Shown: positions 14,744-26,129 of the stretch, one piece after another | Layout of the letters: every line of letters starts with the position of its first letter | Position numbering within the stretch: position 1 is the stretch's first letter | Source: Ramlibacter sp. Leaf400 | GTDB taxonomy: Bacteria > Pseudomonadota > Gammaproteobacteria > Burkholderiales > Burkholderiaceae_C | Length of the DNA stretch: 64,000 nt | Reading direction: 5' to 3' | NCBI RefSeq assembly: GCF_001424545.1 | Contig: NZ_LMQL01000010.1 | Location: forward strand, 238,673-302,672 | Made by a program: the position numbers and the translations under genes | The notes under the pieces: generated by a model | What the model was told of the DNA's origin: nothing | Databases searched by the model: none | Seen by the model: the letters and a program-made list of their open reading frames with translations, nothing else

Positions 14744-15160
14744 TCAGGTCAGGTCGGTGATCACGGGGTGGTCGATCTGATGGCAGGCGCGCTGCAGCGC
14801 GCGGTCCATCGTCACCAGCGGCGCCTCCAGGTCCAGAGCCAGTCGGAGGTAGGCGGCGTCGTAGGGCGTCAGGCCCAGGGGCTGGCTCCAGGACCAGAAC
14901 TCGAGCGGCGACACGCGCATCGGCGCGAGAGCCACCGGCAGACGGCTCAGCAGGCGCAGCACATGCTGGTGCGCGGCCGGCGAGAAGCGGCCCCGGGCCA
15001 GCGCCCGCCCGGCGGCGTGCATGGCCTCCAGGGGAAAGATGGCGGTGCTGGTGGCGCTTTCCTCCTGGGTCATGACGCGGATCAGCGCCTGGGAGACGCG
15101 GTCGCGCCCCTCGTCCGGGAAAGCCCAGCTCGCGAAAGCGGACGCGTCAACGACCAGCAT
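14744..15160 (-). CDS. PIN-domain ribonuclease toxin (VapC-like)
   Basis: About 138 residues with the PIN-domain acidic pattern: [12 protein letters not shown] at the N-terminus, an E in [21 protein letters not shown] and TMDRAL near the C-terminus. PIN toxins cut specific RNAs (often tRNA or rRNA) with Mg2+. The catalytic acids appear intact, so the toxin could be active. The start may be ATG 15160 (MLVVD) or ATG 15175 (MPRRPM); either way it overlaps the antitoxin 3' end (14 or 29 nt), the usual coupling in such modules. It ends one base before the guaA start codon. Confidence 0.85.
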   Translation of the reverse strand: MLVVDASAFASWAFPDEGRDRVSQALIRVMTQEESATSTAIFPLEAMHAAGRALARGRFSPAAHQHVLRLLSRLPVALAPMRVSPLEFWSWSQPLGLTPYDAAYLRLALDLEAPLVTMDRALQRACHQIDHPVITDLT

Positions 15161-15452
15161 CGGACGCCTTGGCATCGAGCCAGCCGTCCACGCGTTCGGC
15201 CAGCTCCCTCTTGTGTTCGGACCAGAACTCGTCGAATCCCCTGCCGGGACCGACCTTCGCGCGCAGGGCCTGCAGTTCCTGCACGATGGCCTGGCGGCGC
15301 GCTTCGATGCTGGGCTGCTCCGTCTCCGGCTCGCGGATCAGGCGGATCACCCGCTTGCCGTGCCGGGTCAACACCACTTCCTCGCCCTGCTCCACCGCGC
15401 GGATGAGCTCGGAGAGCTGGCTCTTGGCCTGATGGATGGGGACGGTCTGCAT
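15147..15452 (-). CDS. Phd/YefM-type antitoxin
   Basis: 101 residues. The N-terminal HQAKSQLSELIRAVEQGEEVVLTRHGKRVIRLI is the Phd/YefM DNA-binding fold. The C-terminal half (about residues 48-101) is charged and helical and would wrap the toxin. It lies immediately upstream of the PIN toxin with an overlapping junction. Such antitoxins normally repress their own promoter; the candidate promoter region is 15453-15504, between this start and the guaB terminator. Confidence 0.87.
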   Translation of the reverse strand: MQTVPIHQAKSQLSELIRAVEQGEEVVLTRHGKRVIRLIREPETEQPSIEARRQAIVQELQALRAKVGPGRGFDEFWSEHKRELAERVDGWLDAKASDAGR

Positions 15453-15504
15453 GTTTCTGGCCCGTTCTCTACAGATTCGGGCTAGATTTTAACGGCCTCA
15501 AATA

Positions 15505-15532
15505 AAAAAGGCCAGAACGTTCTGGCCTTTTT
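15505..15532 (-). terminator. Perfectly palindromic bidirectional terminator after guaB
   Basis: A 28-bp perfect palindrome with arms AAAAAGGCCAGAAC / GTTCTGGCCTTTTT, lying 16 bp past the guaB stop. A GC-rich stem with T runs on both strands can end transcription in either direction. It separates guaB from the antitoxin-toxin-guaA unit. Confidence 0.85.
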
Positions 15533-15547
15533 GCGGGTCGGGCGATG

Positions 15548-17044
<1,497 letters not shown>

Positions 17045-17156
17045 TCAGCACCTTGGTACTAACCCCAGTGCTGGGCGGGGCGCGGTCGTGAAGCAATGCG
17101 CGCGCCGCACGTGCACCGCAGTGGGAACTGTAGAGCTGCGCCGCTACACTGCCACG

Positions 17157-17669
17157 ATGACGATCGCCCTTCGCGCCCTCGCCCTCGCCGCCCTCTGCAT
17201 CCTGCCCGCCATTGCGTCCGCGCAATGGATGTACCTCGACAAGGACGGGCGCAAGGTCTTCAGCGACAAGGCCCCGCCGCCGGAGACGCCCGCCAAGAAC
17301 ATCCTGCGCCAGCCGGGCATGAAGGCCCCCGTGGCGGCGGAGCCGGTTGCGGCCGCCCCCGCCAAGGCCTCGTCCGCGGCGGCCAGCGCGCCCAAGATCA
17401 CCGGCAAGGACAAGGAACTGGAAGATCGCCGCAAGCAGGCCGAGGCCGCCGAGGCCGAGAAGAACAAGGCCCGCGCCGAAGCGCAGGCCAAGGAACAGAA
17501 CGAGAACTGCGGGCGGGCCCGCCAGGCCAAGGCGACCTACGACTCCGGCCAGCGTGTCGCCCGCGTCAACGCCAAGGGCGAGCGCGAATTCCTCGACGAT
17601 GCCCAGCGCCAGTCCGAGGTCAAGCGGCTCCAGTCCGTGATCGACCGCGACTGCAAGCCCGCTCAGTAA
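17157..17669 (+). CDS. Exported DUF4124-type protein with coiled coil
   Basis: 170 residues. The signal peptide [22 protein letters not shown] leads into [19 protein letters not shown], the DUF4124 pattern common in betaproteobacterial periplasmic proteins. A charged Ala/Lys/Glu-rich helix (about residues 85-115) and a C-terminal Cys pair (ENCGR and RDCKP) follow. Function unknown. The start is ATG 17157; upstream open frame is not coding-like. Its stop overlaps the convergent rnfH stop by 7 bp. Confidence 0.85.
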   Translation: MTIALRALALAALCILPAIASAQWMYLDKDGRKVFSDKAPPPETPAKNILRQPGMKAPVAAEPVAAAPAKASSAAASAPKITGKDKELEDRRKQAEAAEAEKNKARAEAQAKEQNENCGRARQAKATYDSGQRVARVNAKGEREFLDDAQRQSEVKRLQSVIDRDCKPAQ

Positions 17670-17977
17670 CCGGGCTTGGCGCCCGGCCGGCGCCCCGCGA
17701 ACAGGCCCGCGGCGCGGCTGCCCTGGCGCCGGAAACGCTCTCGGCGCGCGACCTTGGGGTCGACCCGCAGCGGCCGCACCAGCTCCACGCGATCACCGTC
17801 ACGCAGCGGCTGCGAAAGCTCCGCCCGCCGGCCCCAGATCCCCACCAGTTCACCTTCCGCCGGCACCAGGCCGCAGCCGCCCAGCGCATCGGCGACGGTG
17901 GCGCCCTGGGCGAGGTCCAGCACCTTTTCAAGCACCTGGCGGGGGGCCGGCGAATGGCAGACGGTCACGCGCGGCAT
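17663..17977 (-). CDS. rnfH: RnfH family protein (ubiquitin-like fold)
   Basis: 104 residues of the UPF0125/RnfH family, beta-grasp proteins of uncertain role. Visible features are [10 protein letters not shown] at the start, GATVADAL and [18 protein letters not shown]. The C-terminal Arg-rich tail is longer than usual. It follows ratA by 4 bp; the ratA-rnfH pair next to divergent smpB is a standard proteobacterial arrangement. Confidence 0.88.
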   Translation of the reverse strand: MPRVTVCHSPAPRQVLEKVLDLAQGATVADALGGCGLVPAEGELVGIWGRRAELSQPLRDGDRVELVRPLRVDPKVARRERFRRQGSRAAGLFAGRRPGAKPGY

Positions 17978-17981
17978 GCGG

Positions 17982-18422
17982 TCAGTTGTAGACGTGTTCG
18001 GCGCGCTTGACGAAGGCGTCGACCAGGCTGCCGGCGATCCGATCGAAAACGGGCCCAACCATCGCGGCCAGGGCCCCGCTCTTGAAGCTGTAGCTCAGGT
18101 CCAGTTCCACCTTGCAGGCGCGTTGCCCGTCGCTGCCCACCGGATGGAAGTTCCAGCGGCCATCGAGGTTGGAGAACGGCCCCTCGACCAGCTTCATGCC
18201 CACGCGGCGGCCCGGCACGTGCTCGTTGCGCGTGATGAAGGTCTGGCGGATGCCGCCGAAGGCGATGCCGACCTCGGCCTTCATGCCGTGGTCGTCGTGC
18301 TCCAGCACCTGGGCGTGGTCGCACCAGGGCAGGAACCTGGGGTACTGCGCCACGTCGGTGACCAGCTTGAACATCTCTTCCGCGCTGTACCAGATGAGCA
18401 CGGAGCGGTGGACGGTTTTCAT
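17982..18422 (-). CDS. ratA: RatA / COQ10-like SRPBCC protein
   Basis: 146 residues of the START-like polyketide cyclase fold: MKTVHRSVLIWYSAEEMFKLVTDVAQYPRFLPWC at the N-terminus, FSNLDGRWNF in the middle and the long C-terminal helix DRIAGSLVDAFVKRAEHVY. It was named a toxin (RatA) in E. coli, but homologs bind ubiquinone (COQ10 family), and nothing here proves a toxin role. Divergent from smpB over 68 bp, as in many relatives. Confidence 0.9.
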   Translation of the reverse strand: MKTVHRSVLIWYSAEEMFKLVTDVAQYPRFLPWCDHAQVLEHDDHGMKAEVGIAFGGIRQTFITRNEHVPGRRVGMKLVEGPFSNLDGRWNFHPVGSDGQRACKVELDLSYSFKSGALAAMVGPVFDRIAGSLVDAFVKRAEHVYN

Positions 18423-18490
18423 ACAGAATGCGGGACCCTGCGGGCCTGCCGGGATTGTAGAGAGGGCCCGCGACCCCCAACTGTCAGTCC

Positions 18491-18964
18491 ATGGCCACCA
18501 AGCAAGACGGCGCGACGCGCATCGCCGACAACAAGAAAGCAGCCTACAACTACTTCTTCGAGGAGCGGTTCGAGGCGGGCATGGTGCTGGAAGGCTGGGA
18601 GGTCAAGGCCCTGCGAGAAGGCAAGGTCCAGCTCACCGACGGCTACGTGGTGATCCGCAACGGCGAGCTCTTCATCATCGGCTGCCAGATCAACCCGCTT
18701 CGCACCGCCTCCACCCATGTCAACCCGGACAGCATCCGCAACCGCAAGCTGCTGATGCACAAGGAACAGATCCGCCGCCTGATCGGCAAGGTCGAGCAGA
18801 AGGGCTACACGCTGGTGCCGATCAACCTGCACTGGAAGGGCGGCCGGGTCAAATGCGAGATCGCCCTGGCCAAGGGCAAGGCCGAGCACGACAAGCGCGA
18901 CACCATCAAGGACCGCGAAGGCAAGCGCGAAGTCGAGCGGGCCATGAAGAGCCGCCACCGCTGA
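18491..18964 (+). CDS. smpB: SsrA-binding protein SmpB
   Basis: 157 residues, the tmRNA partner in trans-translation. Core motifs are [51 protein letters not shown] and the basic tail [13 protein letters not shown]. The tail enters the decoding site. Typical length and N-terminus. The ssrA RNA gene itself is not seen in this window. Confidence 0.97.
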   Translation: MATKQDGATRIADNKKAAYNYFFEERFEAGMVLEGWEVKALREGKVQLTDGYVVIRNGELFIIGCQINPLRTASTHVNPDSIRNRKLLMHKEQIRRLIGKVEQKGYTLVPINLHWKGGRVKCEIALAKGKAEHDKRDTIKDREGKREVERAMKSRHR

Positions 18965-18975
18965 CCAGGCAAGAC

Positions 18976-19003
18976 GCGGGCCGGATGGAATAAACCGGCC
19001 CGC
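18976..19003 (+). terminator. Strong hairpin after smpB
   Basis: Nine-bp arms GCGGGCCGG / CCGGCCCGC enclose a 10-nt A-rich loop, 12 bp past the smpB stop. No T run follows, so it may be a processing or weak terminator structure, or a cis element for the 19044 gene. Confidence 0.5.
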
Positions 19004-19043
19004 CGGAGCGTTCATCCTCCACGTACAACCCGTGGAGACGCTC

Positions 19044-19415
19044 ATGAACTTCCAATGGTCCACCCTCGTCCTGGCCGCCGCCGCGTTCGGCGCCTCGGCT
19101 GCCCTGGCCGGCGCACCGGCCAAGGAAACCGGCGGGGTCCTCGTCGGCGACAAGGGCATGACGCTGTACACCTTCGACAAGGATGAGAAGGACAGCGGCA
19201 AGTCGGTCTGCAACGGCCAGTGCGCGACCAACTGGCCGCCGCTGATGGCCAAGGACTCCGACAAGCCCACCGGCGACTGGACGGTCGTCAAGCGCGACGA
19301 CGGCGCCAAGCAGTGGGCCTACAAGGGCAAGCCGCTCTACTACTGGGTCAAGGACACCAAGGCGGGCGACAAGACCGGCGAGAGCGTCCCCAACTGGAAG
19401 CTGGCCAAGCCTTGA
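19044..19415 (+). CDS. Small exported COG4315-type protein
   Basis: 123 residues. The signal peptide runs to SAALAGAPA. The mature part contains KGMTLYTFDKDEKDSGKSVCNGQCATNWPPL and GKPLYYWVKDTKAGDKTGESVPNWKLAKP, the paired repeat of the COG4315 'secreted repeat' family. Biochemical role unknown; homologs are often next to ECF sigma factors, as here. ATG 19044 follows a GGAG at good spacing, better than GTG 19032. It precedes the sigma and anti-sigma genes on the same strand and may be their target. Confidence 0.87.
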   Translation: MNFQWSTLVLAAAAFGASAALAGAPAKETGGVLVGDKGMTLYTFDKDEKDSGKSVCNGQCATNWPPLMAKDSDKPTGDWTVVKRDDGAKQWAYKGKPLYYWVKDTKAGDKTGESVPNWKLAKP

Positions 19416-19463
19416 CCCTGTCCTGCGCCCCCACGGTGGCGCGCGAAGCACTACCCTAGCGCC

Positions 19464-19979
19464 GTGCACACCGGCGAACTGGAAGCGCAGATCCCCCAGC
19501 TGCGGCGCTACGCGCGGGCCCTCACGGGCGACCGCTGGGCGGCCGACGACCTGGTGCAGGACACGCTCGAGCGGGCTTGCGGCCGCTGGAACCTCTGGCG
19601 CGCGGGCACCGACCTGCGCGCCTGGCTCTTCACCGTCATGCACAACCTGTTCGTCGACGGCGCCCGTCGCGCCGTGCGGCAGGCCGGCCAGCGCGTGGAC
19701 CTGGAGGACGCCGAGGCCGAACTGGTCGCCCCCGCACCCTCGAACGACCAGCTGCTCGACCTGCAACGCTGCCTGATGCGCCTGCCCGAGGAGCAGCGGG
19801 AGGTGCTGCTGCTGGTGACGCTGGAGGACCTGGCCTACCAGGACGTCGCGCGCATCACCGGAACGCCCATCGGCACCGTGATGTCGCGCCTGTCGCGCGC
19901 TCGCAGCCGGTTGCGCGACCTGATGGAAGCCACGCCGCGCCCGAGCGCCGCCGTCGTGCCGCTCAAGCGCATGAAATGA
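19464..19979 (+). CDS. ECF sigma factor
   Basis: 171 residues with region 2 (LRRYARALTGDRWAADDLVQDTLERAC, then LRAWLFTVMHNLFVDGARR) and region 4 (LPEEQREVLLLVTLEDLAYQDVARITGTPIGTVMSRLSRAR). These recruit RNA polymerase to -35/-10 elements of a stress regulon. The start is GTG 19464. The next gene, 4 bp away, encodes the expected membrane anti-sigma factor. Confidence 0.92.
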   Translation: MHTGELEAQIPQLRRYARALTGDRWAADDLVQDTLERACGRWNLWRAGTDLRAWLFTVMHNLFVDGARRAVRQAGQRVDLEDAEAELVAPAPSNDQLLDLQRCLMRLPEEQREVLLLVTLEDLAYQDVARITGTPIGTVMSRLSRARSRLRDLMEATPRPSAAVVPLKRMK

Positions 19980-19983
19980 ATCG

Positions 19984-20799
19984 ATGACACAGGACCCCTC
20001 CCCTTCCCCCGACGAAGCCATGCTGCACGCGCTGGCCGACGGACGCCTGTCGCCGCAGGACGCCGCGGACCTGCGCGCGCGTCTGGCCGCGGATCCGGCG
20101 GCGTCGCAGTCGGCCCAGGCCTGGCAGGAGCAGCGGGCGCTGCTGCGCACCCTGCACCGGGACGTGCGGGACGAGGCCGTGCCGCCTGCGCTGGTGCAGG
20201 CCGTCCGCCGGGTCGGCGAGCGTGGCCGCCTGGTCGACCGGTGGCAGCGCTGGGGCGGCGTCGCCGCCTCGGTGCTGGTGGCCTTCACGGCCGGGTGGCT
20301 GGCGAACGGCCAGTGGGGCCGGACAGGGCCTGGCGCGATTTCGCGGTCGCCGCAGATGGCCGACTTCGGCCGGCAGGCGGTGCTGGCGCACCGGGTCTAT
20401 TCGCCCGAGGTGCGGCACCCCGTCGAGGTCCCCGCGTCCGAGCAGGAGCACCTGGTGCAGTGGCTGTCCAAGCGCCTCGGCCGGCCGCTGAAGGTGCCCG
20501 ACCTCACGGCGCAGGGCTACGAGCTCGTGGGCGGCCGCCTGCTGCCCGGCGAACAGGGCGCGCGGGCGCAGTTCATGTACCAGAACGCCCGCGCTGAGCG
20601 CATCACGCTGTACGTCGGCGCGGTGGCGCCCGGCAAGGACGTCGGCGCCTCCAGCGGCGAGACGGCCTTCCGGTTCACCACCGAGGCCGGCGCGTCGAGC
20701 TTCTACTGGGTCGACCAGGGGTTCGGCTACGCCCTGGCAGGCCGACTGGAGCGGGCGCAGCTGCGCCCGCTGGCCGACAGCGTGCACCGCCAGCTCTGA
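19984..20799 (+). CDS. Transmembrane anti-sigma factor
   Basis: 271 residues. The N-terminal cytoplasmic part (1-85) is helical and acidic with ALADGRLSPQDAADLRARLAADP, a common anti-sigma start. One membrane segment, VAASVLVAFTAGWLANGQWG, lies at about 90-112. The rest is periplasmic and ends in a beta-rich domain (SSFYWVDQGFGYALAG). No HxxxCxxC zinc motif is seen, so it is not a ZAS-type anti-sigma. Convergent with the hydrolase gene 8 bp beyond. Confidence 0.87.
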   Translation: MTQDPSPSPDEAMLHALADGRLSPQDAADLRARLAADPAASQSAQAWQEQRALLRTLHRDVRDEAVPPALVQAVRRVGERGRLVDRWQRWGGVAASVLVAFTAGWLANGQWGRTGPGAISRSPQMADFGRQAVLAHRVYSPEVRHPVEVPASEQEHLVQWLSKRLGRPLKVPDLTAQGYELVGGRLLPGEQGARAQFMYQNARAERITLYVGAVAPGKDVGASSGETAFRFTTEAGASSFYWVDQGFGYALAGRLERAQLRPLADSVHRQL

Positions 20800-20806
20800 C
20801 TTCGCT

Positions 20807-21871
20807 TCAGTCGAGGTCGCGCAACGGGTGCGCTTGCGGCGACCACGGGCTGCGGAAGAACGCCGCGACCGCCTCGGGCGTCACGTCCTCGATGCGCGCC
20901 GGGTTCCAGCGCGGTGCATGGTCCTTGTCCACGGCCAGCGCGCGGATGCCCTCCACCGTCTCGCTGGCCGCGCCCGGCCGCAGGTGGAAGCAGTGGTGCA
21001 CCAGGTCGCGCTCCATGCGCAGGTCGTCGGCCAGGTTCATGCCGCGCGCGCGGCGCACCTGCTCCAGCACCACGTGCAGCATCAGCGGCGAGCGCTTGCG
21101 CAGCACGGCGGCGGTGTGCCGGCTCCAGTCGCCGGGGCCGGCCTCGAGTTCGCGCACGATATCCTGCACGGTGTCCAGCGCGAAGACGCGGTCGATCTCC
21201 AGCCGGTGATCGGCCAGCTGCGAGCCTTCGACGCGGTGCGGCGTCGGCACGGCCGCCTCGCCCTCCAGGGACAGCCGCTCCCACAGCGCCGGCAGCTCGG
21301 ACGATGGGAGCACCAGGTCGGCCAGCCGGGCATCCACTGCATCGGCCGCGCCGATCACCTCGCCGGTGAGCGCCAGGTACTCGCCCAGCCGGCCCGGGCA
21401 GCGCGAGAGGAAGTGTCCGCCGCCCACGTCGGGGAACAGGCCGATGTTGGTCTCGGGCATGGCCATCTTCGTGCGCTCGGTGACGATGCGGCAGCGCGCG
21501 CCCTGCGAGATGCCCATGCCGCCGCCCATCACGATGCCGTCCATGAAGGCCACGTAGGGCTTGGGGTAGCGGTGCACCAGGTGGTTGAGCGTGTACTCCT
21601 CGGTGAAGAAGTCCTCCAGCTGGGGATCGCCGGAGAGGCCCGCCGCATGGAAGAAGCGGATGTCCCCGCCGGCGCAGAACGCGCCGAACGGACCTTCCTT
21701 GCCGGTGCCGCGGATGGTGACCACCTCGACGCCCGGGTCGTCCCGCCACGCCCGCAGCGTGGCGGTGAGCTCGCGGATCATGGCCAGCGACAGCGCATTG
21801 AGCGCCCTGGGCCGGTTCAGGGTGATGCGCCCGGCCTTGCCGGCGACTTCCGCGACGACTTCCTCGCTCAT
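20807..21871 (-). CDS. 3-hydroxyisobutyryl-CoA hydrolase (enoyl-CoA hydratase family)
   Basis: 354 residues, crotonase fold. FCAGGDIRFF and MDGIVMGGGMGISQGARCRIVTERTKMAMPETNIGLFPDVGG are the oxyanion-hole and active-site segments of 3-hydroxyisobutyryl-CoA hydrolases in valine breakdown. The length of about 350 (against ~260 for simple hydratases) supports this. The start at 21871 overlaps the EamA stop as ATGA; an in-frame ATG at 21886 is possible. Confidence 0.87.
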   Translation of the reverse strand: MSEEVVAEVAGKAGRITLNRPRALNALSLAMIRELTATLRAWRDDPGVEVVTIRGTGKEGPFGAFCAGGDIRFFHAAGLSGDPQLEDFFTEEYTLNHLVHRYPKPYVAFMDGIVMGGGMGISQGARCRIVTERTKMAMPETNIGLFPDVGGGHFLSRCPGRLGEYLALTGEVIGAADAVDARLADLVLPSSELPALWERLSLEGEAAVPTPHRVEGSQLADHRLEIDRVFALDTVQDIVRELEAGPGDWSRHTAAVLRKRSPLMLHVVLEQVRRARGMNLADDLRMERDLVHHCFHLRPGAASETVEGIRALAVDKDHAPRWNPARIEDVTPEAVAAFFRSPWSPQAHPLRDLD

Positions 21872-22740
21872 GCTTTTTGCTTCCATCCGATCAGTTCGTT
21901 CATCACCAGCGCGCCGATCACCAGCGCGCCGCCGGCCAGCACGGTCTGCGTGGGCACCTCGTCGGCGCCCACCCAGGCCAGCAGGATCCCGAAGATCACC
22001 TCCAGCAGGGCCAGCAACGCGATTTCGGGCGCCTTCAGCACCCGGGCGCAGACCACCGACAGCGCGCACGGGATCGCCAGCTGCACCAGGCCCAGCAGGG
22101 CCAAGAGGCCGATGTCGTGCCAGGACGCCGCGAACGGCATGGCCAGCGGGAGCGTGGCCAGCGAGGAGATCACCGCGCCGACCAGCACGGCCGGCACCAG
22201 GTCGATGTCCGATCCGTGGGCGTGGGCCCTCTGCGTGATGGTCCAGTTGACCGCACCGGCCAACGGCACGCACAGCGCCACCAGCGTCCCGGCGAGCTGC
22301 CCGCCGGACACCTGCGCGCCGTACATGTAGGCGATGCCCGCCCCGGCCACCAGGATGGCCGCCCAGGTGCGGCCGGGGATGCGGTGGCCGATGAAGATGC
22401 GGGCCACCAGCGCCGTGAGGAAGGGCCCCACCGCCATCGTGACCAGCACGTTGGCCACGCTGGTGAGCGTGAGCGCCACCATGAAGGCGGTGAACATCAC
22501 GCTCCAGCACAGGCCCGACAGCCACAGCGCCGCGCCGCCGTGGCGGACCTTGCCGAACACCGCGCGGCCCTGGAAGAACGGCAGGATCACCAGCAGCGAC
22601 AGCACGGTGAAGAAGCTGCGCCAGAAGGTGATCTCGAAGCTGCGCGCCTGCTCCAGGTGGCGCGTGATGACGCCGGCGATGGACCACATCAGGGTCACCG
22701 CGACCATCAGGAAGACGGCTTGGGAGTGCTTGAGCCTCAT
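21868..22740 (-). CDS. EamA/DMT-type transporter
   Basis: 290 residues with ten hydrophobic segments in two EamA repeats, beginning MRLKHSQAVFLMVAVTLMWSIAGVITRHL. Members export metabolites or amino acids; substrate unknown. The upstream open frame to 22887 runs through repeat DNA and is not coding. Coupled by ATGA to the hydrolase gene. Confidence 0.87.
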   Translation of the reverse strand: MRLKHSQAVFLMVAVTLMWSIAGVITRHLEQARSFEITFWRSFFTVLSLLVILPFFQGRAVFGKVRHGGAALWLSGLCWSVMFTAFMVALTLTSVANVLVTMAVGPFLTALVARIFIGHRIPGRTWAAILVAGAGIAYMYGAQVSGGQLAGTLVALCVPLAGAVNWTITQRAHAHGSDIDLVPAVLVGAVISSLATLPLAMPFAASWHDIGLLALLGLVQLAIPCALSVVCARVLKAPEIALLALLEVIFGILLAWVGADEVPTQTVLAGGALVIGALVMNELIGWKQKA

Positions 22741-22763
22741 TGTCGTTCTGCGTTTGGGGAGCG

Positions 22764-22791
22764 CTGGATTCCCGCCTCCGCGGGAATGACG
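22764..22791. repeat. REP-like palindromic repeat, copy 1
   Basis: An imperfect copy of the 28-bp dispersed element with the form CTGGATTCCCGC...GCGGGAATGACG. The arms fold on a 4-base centre. Same family as the copies at 22882 and 38897. Confidence 0.8.
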
Positions 22792-22845
22792 GACTCTAAA
22801 CGGTGCAGCCTGCCGCCCCACCATCCCGGCCCGCCGCGGCGCGAC

Positions 22846-22889
22846 CCCGGACCGCTCTCCCGTCATCCCGGACCGCTCTCCCGTCATCC
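22846..22889. repeat. 21-bp tandem direct repeat
   Basis: The block CGGACCGCTCTCCCGTCATCC occurs twice at a 21-bp period and runs into the REP-like copy at 22882. It is responsible for a spurious MTGERSG duplication in the antisense frame. Confidence 0.75.
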
Positions 22890-22910
22890 CCGCGCAGGCG
22901 GGGATCCAGG
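22882..22910. repeat. REP-like palindromic repeat, copy 2
   Basis: Reverse orientation of the element at 38897, differing at a single central base (GCCTGCGC against GCCTTCGC). Lies between the EamA gene and the typA stop. Confidence 0.85.
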
Positions 22911-22918
22911 GCTTCCTC

Positions 22919-24747
<1,829 letters not shown>

Positions 24748-24751
<4 letters not shown>

Positions 24752-25716
24752 GGGGTCGTGGTCGTCGCGGTGGGCGACTGCAGGATTTGCTGGATTTCGA
24801 TCGGGCTCAGCAGACGCCCGGGGATGAGTTCTCCGGCCTTCACGTGGCCGGTGCCCAGGAGGGCGGGAGGCGAATCGCCGAAGACGGCGACGGCCGGCAT
24901 GTCGGTCCAGGCGCCGCGCCGGCGCAGGCCCGACAGGAAACGCCCGGCATCTTCGGCGCCGAGCATGACGCGCGGGTGACCGGGCAGCAGCGCTTCGGGC
25001 GGCAGCAGCGCCGCCTCGCGCTCCTCCTCGCCCATCGCCTCCAGGGCCTCCAGCGTCACGCATTGCGAAACGTCGAAGGGCCCGGTGGCGGTGCGCCGCA
25101 GGAAGGACAGGTGCGCGCCGCAGCCCAGCGCCTCGCCGAGGTCCTCGCCCAGGGTGCGGATGTAGGTGCCCTTGCTCACGCGGGCGGTGAAGCGCAGCGC
25201 GGGCCGGCCGGCGTCGACGGTGGCGGCGATCGAGAGCTGGTGCACCACGATGTCGCGGCCTTCGCGCTCGACTTCCTGCCCGGCGCGGGCGTACTCGTAC
25301 AGGGCCTTGCCATCCTTCTTCAGTGCGCTGTGCATCGGCGGCACCTGGCGCTGCGCACCGGTGAACCGGCGCTCCAGCGCCTGCAGGTCGGCGGGGGCGA
25401 TCCCGGGCACGGCGCGCTCGGCGATCACCTGGCCTTCGGCGTCACCGGTGCTCGTCCTGACGCCCAGCACGGCCACGGCTTCGTAGGTCTTGTCGGCGTC
25501 CAGGTGCAGCTGGCTGAACTTGGTGGCCGCACCGAAGCACAGGGGCAGCACGCCCGTGGCCAGCGGATCGAGCGTGCCGGTGTGGCCCGCCTTCTCCGCG
25601 CGCAGCAGCCATTTGCATTTCTGCAGCGCGTCGTTGCTCGACAGGCCCAGCGGCTTGTCGAACAGCAGCACCCCGTGCACGGGGCGCCTCACGACCCGTG
25701 CTCGTGGTGCGCTCAT
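24748..25716 (-). CDS. truB: tRNA pseudouridine-55 synthase
   Basis: 322 residues. [18 protein letters not shown], then the catalytic Asp context [21 protein letters not shown], and [22 protein letters not shown] are TruB signatures. The C-terminal PUA-like part ends near [15 protein letters not shown]. Typical length. Lies 3 bp past rbfA. Confidence 0.97.
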
Positions 25717-25719
25717 CGT

Positions 25720-26088
25720 CTAGCCGTCGGAATCTTTGGAACGCGAAGCGACCGCGCGGGCGATCAGCGCGTTCATGTCGGCGGCACGCTCGGTGGTGCG
25801 GTCGAACTGGAAATGCAGCGTCGGCACGGTGTGGATGTGCAGGCGCTTGAACAGGCCGTTGCGCAGGAAGCCGGCGGCGTGGTTCAGCGCCTCCTCGCAC
25901 TCGTGCGGGTCGCCCACCAGCACGCTGAAGAACACCTTGGCGTGCGCGTAGTCGGGCGTGACCTCGACCGTGTTGATCGTGACCATGCCCAGCCGCGGAT
26001 CCTTGATCTCGCGGATCAGCTCGGCCAGGTCCCGCTGGATCTGGTCGGCGACCTGGTAGCTGCGGTTGGGTTTTCCGGTCTTCTTCAT
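25720..26088 (-). CDS. rbfA: Ribosome-binding factor A
   Basis: 122 residues, a KH-type fold that matures the 16S rRNA 5' end of the 30S subunit. [48 protein letters not shown] is the standard core. Preceded by infB with a ~40-bp gap. Confidence 0.96.
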   Translation of the reverse strand: MKKTGKPNRSYQVADQIQRDLAELIREIKDPRLGMVTINTVEVTPDYAHAKVFFSVLVGDPHECEEALNHAAGFLRNGLFKRLHIHTVPTLHFQFDRTTERAADMNALIARAVASRSKDSDG

Positions 26089-26129
26089 CGAGGGGCGCGA
26101 ACCCCGCTCGCGCGGGGCCCGCGTTCACC

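Noticed and set aside
17982..18422. RatA as half of a toxin-antitoxin system
   Set aside because: Naming is historical; the sequence is a COQ10-like START-fold protein and no partner antitoxin is evident beyond the usual rnfH neighbour.
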